Shown in pieces: positions 60,587-64,000 of a stretch of 64,000 nt of DNA. This DNA comes from Microbacterium trichothecenolyticum (GTDB lineage: Bacteria > Actinomycetota > Actinomycetes > Actinomycetales > Microbacteriaceae), in the NCBI RefSeq assembly GCF_030818955.1, contig NZ_JAUTBF010000001.1:310001-374000 (forward strand). Reading direction: 5' to 3'. A program made the translations under genes and the position numbers. Under the pieces are notes generated by a model. It saw nothing but the letters and a program-made list of their open reading frames with translations, was not told the DNA's origin and did no database searches. Position 1 is the first letter of the stretch, and each line of letters opens with the position of its first letter.

Positions 60587-61472
60587 CGAGAACCTCGATC
60601 ATCGTGCGGTTGGCGGCGAGCGGGTCGGCGAGCGAGGCGCCGAGCGAGAAGGTGACCGGAGCCTGACGGTAACGGTAGGTGCCCGTGTCGACCTCGTCCT
60701 GGATGCGGTGGTACTCGGCTTCGTCGACGGGGCGGAACCGCACGATGTCGCCCGCGCGGAACAGCACCGACGAGTCCACGAAGTCGGGCAGGGTCTGTTC
60801 CGGCTGGTAGATGGGAGGGGCGACCACGCCGAACATCTGGTACCCGCCTGCTCCGCGCACCGAGTAGATCGCGCCGAAGCATCCGCCGTGGCCGAGGGTG
60901 AGCCGAGGCGTGTCGGTTCGGGGGCTGAGGTACTTGGGCACCTCCAACTGCTGGTCGCGATCGACCAGCTGGTAGAGGAAGGGCAGTCCCGCGACGAATC
61001 CCACCATCGAGACCAGCCAGGGCTGCGAGTGATGACGTCGGATGAACTCCGCCCTGTCGGTGAGGCCGTTCACTCGGGCTGCGTAATCGAGGTCGCCCGA
61101 CGACGGATCCTGATGGTAGCCCTCGCGGAATCGCGCGGCGGTCTCGGCCGTGAAGGGATCGTCGTACCAGACAGGTACCTCGATGATGCGCGTCTGCAGC
61201 TCGTCAGCGGCGTCCGTCGCCCCCTCCTCGATCTCACGAACCGTGTTCTCCAGCACAGCGGCGTCCAGCTCGTCGGGGTCGAAGCGCACCAGAAGTGATG
61301 CGTTCGCGGGACAGATGTCGATCACGCCGCGCAATTCGCGTTGTGCGAGACCGCGGGCGATCGTCATCGCGCGGAAGTTGGCGGCAAGTCCCATCGCTTC
61401 GTCGATCTCGGCGAAGAGGAACTCATCCCCTCCCCAGGTCAGGCGGGCGGGGGCCATCGAGACAGAGGTCAT
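60576..61472 (-). CDS. pxpB: 5-oxoprolinase subunit B family (carboxyltransferase domain)
   Basis: A 298-residue PxpB/KipI-type protein. Core segments are REGYHQDPSSGDLDYAARVNGL (a stretch equivalent to the DLxxVA..NGLs pattern), VSMVGFVAGLPFLYQL with the characteristic GF-x-x-G-F/L-P-Y/F-L, TPRLTLGHGGCFGAIYSVRGAGGYQMFG, and RFRPVDEAEY. It starts at ATG 61472 in an ATGA with the biotin carboxylase stop and overlaps pxpC by 11 bases. The N-terminal ~120 residues form the usual KipI extension. The reaction is 5-oxoproline hydrolysis or a related carboxyl transfer. Confidence 0.88.
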   Translation of the reverse strand: MTSVSMAPARLTWGGDEFLFAEIDEAMGLAANFRAMTIARGLAQRELRGVIDICPANASLLVRFDPDELDAAVLENTVREIEEGATDAADELQTRIIEVPVWYDDPFTAETAARFREGYHQDPSSGDLDYAARVNGLTDRAEFIRRHHSQPWLVSMVGFVAGLPFLYQLVDRDQQLEVPKYLSPRTDTPRLTLGHGGCFGAIYSVRGAGGYQMFGVVAPPIYQPEQTLPDFVDSSVLFRAGDIVRFRPVDEAEYHRIQDEVDTGTYRYRQAPVTFSLGASLADPLAANRTMIEVLDGM

Positions 61473-62816
61473 GAGAGGTTCCACGCTTCCGGTTCGGCTT
61501 CGATGAACGTCGTGTAATGCGCCACCTCTCGGAACGCGGCCGCGTTCACGAGAGCACGGTGGAGGGGCAGGGTCGTCTGGATGCCGTCGATCGCGGTTGC
61601 GGCCAGCGCGTCGTCCATGGCCTCGATCGCCGCGTCCCGGTCGTCGGCCTGCACGATCAGCTTCGCCACGAGCGAGTCGTAGAACGGTGTCACCACCGAG
61701 CCCGTTCGGAAGCCGGTGTCCATCCGGACGCCCTCGGGCCACGAGAAGCGCTCGATGGTGCCGGGGCTCGGGAAGAACCCGCGCGACGGGTCTTCGGCGT
61801 TGATGCGGCATTCGATCGCATGGCCGTTCAGTCTGACCTCGGCCTGCGTCAGCGCGAGCGGCGCGCCATCGGCGATGCGCAGCTGTTCGGCCACCAGGTC
61901 GAGGCCGGTCAACGCCTCGGTGACGGGATGCTCGACCTGCAGGCGGGTGTTCATCTCGATGAAGAACGCCTCGCCCGACGCCGGTGTCGAAGAGGAACTC
62001 CACGGTGCCGGCCCCGGCGTATCCGCACGATCGGGCGAGGTCGACCGACGCCTGATGGATGCGTTCGCGCGTGGCATCGGGAAGCCCGGGCGCCGGCGCC
62101 TCCTCCAGCACCTTCTGCGATCGACGCTGCATCGAGCAATCGCGGTCGCCGAGGTGGATGGCATCCTTTCCGTCTCCGAGGACCTGCACCTCGACGTGCC
62201 GGGCATGTCGGACGAAACGCTCGAGGTACACCGCGTCGTCGCCGAAGGAGGCGCGCGCCTCGCTCCGGGCGATCGACAGTGCTTCGTCGAACTCCTCCGG
62301 TGAGCGCACGAGGCGGATGCCGCGGCCCCCGCCTCCGGCGCGCGCCTTGATCAGCAGGGGGAAGCCCACGGCGGTCGCCGCGGCCGGGGCGTCGTCGTCG
62401 TCGCCGAGGGCTCCGTCGCTCCCGGGGAGGGTGGGAACGCCGGCTTCGCGCGCCGCGACGATCGCTCGGGCTTTGTCGCCCATCAGCTCGATCGTGGCGG
62501 GGTCGGGTCCGACCCACACGAGCCCCGCGTCGATCACCTGACGGGCGAAGTCCGCGTTCTCGCTGAGGAAGCCGTATCCGGGGTGGATAGCGTCCGCGCC
62601 GTGCGCACGGGCGGCGTCGAGGATCGCGTCCTGCGAGAGGTAGGACTGCGCGGCGGGGGCCGGACCGATCACGGCGACCGCGTCGGCCACCTCGGTGATG
62701 AGGGCATCGCGATCCGCCTCCGACACGACGGCAACCGTCTCGATGCCCAAGGAGTGCGCCGTGTGGGCGATACGCACGGCGATCTCTCCCCGGTTGGCGA
62801 TGAGAAGACGCTGCAT
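61469..62816 (-). pseudogene. accC: Biotin carboxylase (AccC-like), interrupted by a frameshift
   Basis: The first frame, from ATG 62816, encodes RLLIANRGEIAVRIAH through the ATP-grasp region (LIKARAGGGGRGIRLV, EVQVLGDGKDAIHLGDRDCS) to GTVEFLFDTG. The rest of the enzyme continues in another frame from SGEAFFIEMNTRLQVEHPVTEA to the stop at 61469. Together they give about 448 residues, the normal length. The break is at about 61981-61982, where one extra base in a doubled C (G on the coding strand) shifts the frame. Both ends keep tight coupling: the stop overlaps the pxpB ATG, and the start lies beside the BCCP stop. A recent mutation or a sequencing error is more likely than programmed shifting. 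A GTG at 62822 is an alternative start. Confidence 0.85.
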
Positions 62817-62818
62817 CC

Positions 62819-63058
62819 TCACGCCTCGGTGATCGTGACGATCACGTCGCCCGGGTTCACCGCGCCGTTGTCGCCGACGAGGAACTCGCCCACGATCCCG
62901 GCGACCGGTGCGGGGATCTCGGAGAACTGCTTCATGATCTCGATCACACCGATCGTCTGACCGGCATCCACGGCGTCACCCGTCTCGATGTACGGGTCTT
63001 TGCCCGGGCCCGGTCGGCGGTAGAACACGCCGGGAAGCGGCGAGATGATGTCGGTCAT
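62819..63058 (-). CDS. accB: Biotin carboxyl carrier protein
   Basis: A 79-residue biotinyl domain without a long N-terminal extension. The biotin-accepting Lys43 lies in IGVIEIMKQFSEIPAP, where the usual EAMKM is EIMKQ, as in BCCPs that accompany PxpA-type genes. SPLPGVFYRRPGPGKDPYIETGD and NPGDVIVTI complete the beta barrel. It carries carboxyl-biotin between the carboxylase and the transferase. Its ATG overlaps the pxpA stop and its stop the next gene region (GTGA), so it is tightly coupled. Confidence 0.88.
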   Translation of the reverse strand: MTDIISPLPGVFYRRPGPGKDPYIETGDAVDAGQTIGVIEIMKQFSEIPAPVAGIVGEFLVGDNGAVNPGDVIVTITEA

Positions 63059-63816
63059 GAGATGTCTCCTTCGGGGGACGTGGTCGATCGGTGGTGATGG
63101 TCGATGACCTCGCGCACGGCGCAGGCCACCGCCACGGCGGAGGGCGCGTCGGAGTGCACGCACACGGTGTGGAAGACGAGGTTCACGGCGGTGCCGTCGA
63201 CCGCGGCGACGCTCTCGCCCCGGATCGCGCGCGTGACGCGGTCGGCGGCGGCCGCGGGGTCCGTCTCGTGGGCGGCGCGGGTGAGGATCAGGCGCGCACG
63301 GGCGTCGTAGTCCATGTCGACGTACATCTCCGGGATGAACTCGACGCCTTCCTCGCGGCAGACCCTTTCGTGCGCGGTGCCGGCCAGCCCCAGGAACGGG
63401 ACCCCGAAGGCTTTGGTCGCTCGTGCGGCGGCGCGCATGAGGTCGGCGTCGTCCGCCAGCATCCCCCAGAGGGCTCCGTGCGGCTTGATGTGCGACAGCG
63501 GTTGCCCCGCCCGGTCGAGGAAGGCGGAGAGTGCTCCCACCTGGTAGGTGATGAGTTCGTCGACCTCGTCGGGGGTCAGCGTCATCCGTCGACGTCCGAA
63601 ACCGACCAGGTCGGGAAGGCCCGGGTGTGCTCCGACGCGCACGCCGTGCTCCGCGGCGAGCGCGACGGTGGTGCGCATGACCCGGGGGTCGCCGGCGTGG
63701 AAGCCGCACGCGACGTTGATGAGATCGACCAGGGGCATGAGGTCGGCGTCGTACCCGAAACGGTGCAGTCCGATTCCCTCGCCCATATCGGCGTTGATCG
63801 TGAAGTGGTGGGACAC
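63055..63816 (-). CDS. pxpA: LamB/YcsF family protein (5-oxoprolinase subunit A)
   Basis: A 253-residue protein with the LamB/YcsF fold: INADMGEGIGLHRFGYDADLMPLVDLINVACGFHAGDPRVM, then GAHPGLPDLVGFGRRRM, LSHIKPHGALWGML, FLGLAGTAHERVCREEGVEFIPEMYVDMDYD, and VHSDAPSAVAVACAV. In E. coli PxpA is required with PxpBC to hydrolyse 5-oxoproline. I chose the GTG at 63816 because TACTCT on the minus strand lies exactly 6 nt ahead (leaderless pattern); GTG 63822 or longer forms are alternatives. It is the first gene of the operon. Confidence 0.88.
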   Translation of the reverse strand: MSHHFTINADMGEGIGLHRFGYDADLMPLVDLINVACGFHAGDPRVMRTTVALAAEHGVRVGAHPGLPDLVGFGRRRMTLTPDEVDELITYQVGALSAFLDRAGQPLSHIKPHGALWGMLADDADLMRAAARATKAFGVPFLGLAGTAHERVCREEGVEFIPEMYVDMDYDARARLILTRAAHETDPAAAADRVTRAIRGESVAAVDGTAVNLVFHTVCVHSDAPSAVAVACAVREVIDHHHRSTTSPEGDIS

Positions 63817-63822
63817 CCCCAC

Positions 63823-63828
63823 AGAGTA
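63823..63828 (-). promoter_or_regulatory. -10 box of a leaderless promoter for the pxp operon
   Basis: TACTCT on the minus strand (63828-63823) is followed by 6 nt and the GTG at 63816, the same spacing as at other leaderless candidates here. The 111-base gap to the divergent gene also contains a possible operator, but nothing certain. Confidence 0.45.
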
Positions 63829-63927
63829 CGTTTCGCGGATGCCGTGCCGTCTCGGCCGTATGCTCAACATCGATCCTCTGTTTGTTCAAGGTGCACAATG
63901 CGCGGTGAGGGGTGGAAGGACGACGCG

Positions 63928-64000
63928 ATGCGACTGGCGGATCTGATCGGCGACGAGGTGCTCGGACTGCGCCTGGTGGGGGACCCGCCGGCCGACCGCC
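63928..64000 (+). CDS. PucR-family regulator, N-terminal start (partial)
   Basis: Only the first 24 residues are in the window: MRLADLIGDEVLGLRLVGDP and a little more. The L-x-L-A-x-L-L/I-x-x-x-x-L-G-L-x-L-V-x-G/D pattern is that of the PucR (purine catabolism regulator) N-terminal domain. GGAAGGA lies 9 bases before the ATG. Divergent orientation makes it a likely regulator of the pxp operon. Confidence 0.6.
   Translation, partial: MRLADLIGDEVLGLRLVGDPPADR

Noticed and set aside
61469..62816. Biotin carboxylase break considered as programmed frameshifting
   Set aside because: No slippery heptamer or downstream structure is evident at the break; mutation or read error is simpler.

Overview
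The window is high-GC actinobacterial chromosome. Codon use, gene families and the very frequent GGATGCC/GGCATCC heptamer suggest Microbacteriaceae, most likely Microbacterium. This assignment is inference, because there is no rRNA gene in the window. Most of it is core and metabolic gene content with short gaps. I see no phage, transposase, integron, tRNA or CRISPR array.

Layout. 1-4.4 kb: the end of a membrane-protein gene, rmuC, a DEDDh exonuclease, a methyltransferase and ychF. 4.4-8.2 kb: a DUF4279 protein, four small uncharacterised minus-strand proteins (mostly membrane) and a D,D-carboxypeptidase. 8.4-17.4 kb: CsbD, aldose epimerase, a zinc-ribbon protein, a flotillin-like SPFH protein, an Fpg/Nei glycosylase, a PfpI/DJ-1 protein, a tiny Cys-tailed protein, a DHA2 efflux pump and an ABC exporter. 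17.6-24.1 kb: a minus-strand NAD operon, nrtR/ndnR-nadA-nadB-nadC-nadS-glycosyltransferase, with 4-7 bp overlaps from nadA onward. 24.3-28.5 kb: a MarP-like protease, then a cassette of small helical protein, DUF1023 hydrolase and lipoprotein. 28.6-33.3 kb: a tandem glycine riboswitch controlling gcvT-gcvH-gcvP. 33.5-43.4 kb: an oligopeptide ABC system (two lipoproteins, an enlarged permease, a second permease, a fused double ATPase) interrupted by two opposite-strand genes. 43.5-49.8 kb: typA, two palindromic repeats, an XRE-cupin regulator divergent from azlCD, a truncated gene remnant, a membrane protein, fdxA and dapC. 49.8-58.0 kb: a six-gene iron-siderophore operon with a divergent AraC regulator and an iron-box-like site. 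58.2-64 kb: citrate synthase, then a pxpA-BCCP-biotin carboxylase-pxpB-pxpC operon with a frameshift in the biotin carboxylase, and the start of a divergent PucR regulator.

The most interesting points are as follows. (1) A dispersed 62-bp palindromic element has three copies, all with 22-nt arms and an 18-nt loop. Three other intergenic palindromes of about 70 bp accompany it. (2) A paired ABC exporter in the iron operon has complementary losses of catalytic motifs, so only one ATP site can work. (3) A small-protein/DUF1023/lipoprotein cassette has no known function. (4) Many genes appear leaderless, with a TANNNT-type box exactly 6 nt before the start codon. (5) A 45-residue protein ends in a Cys-rich tail under its own promoter. 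(6) The biotin carboxylase has a single-base frameshift inside an otherwise coupled operon.
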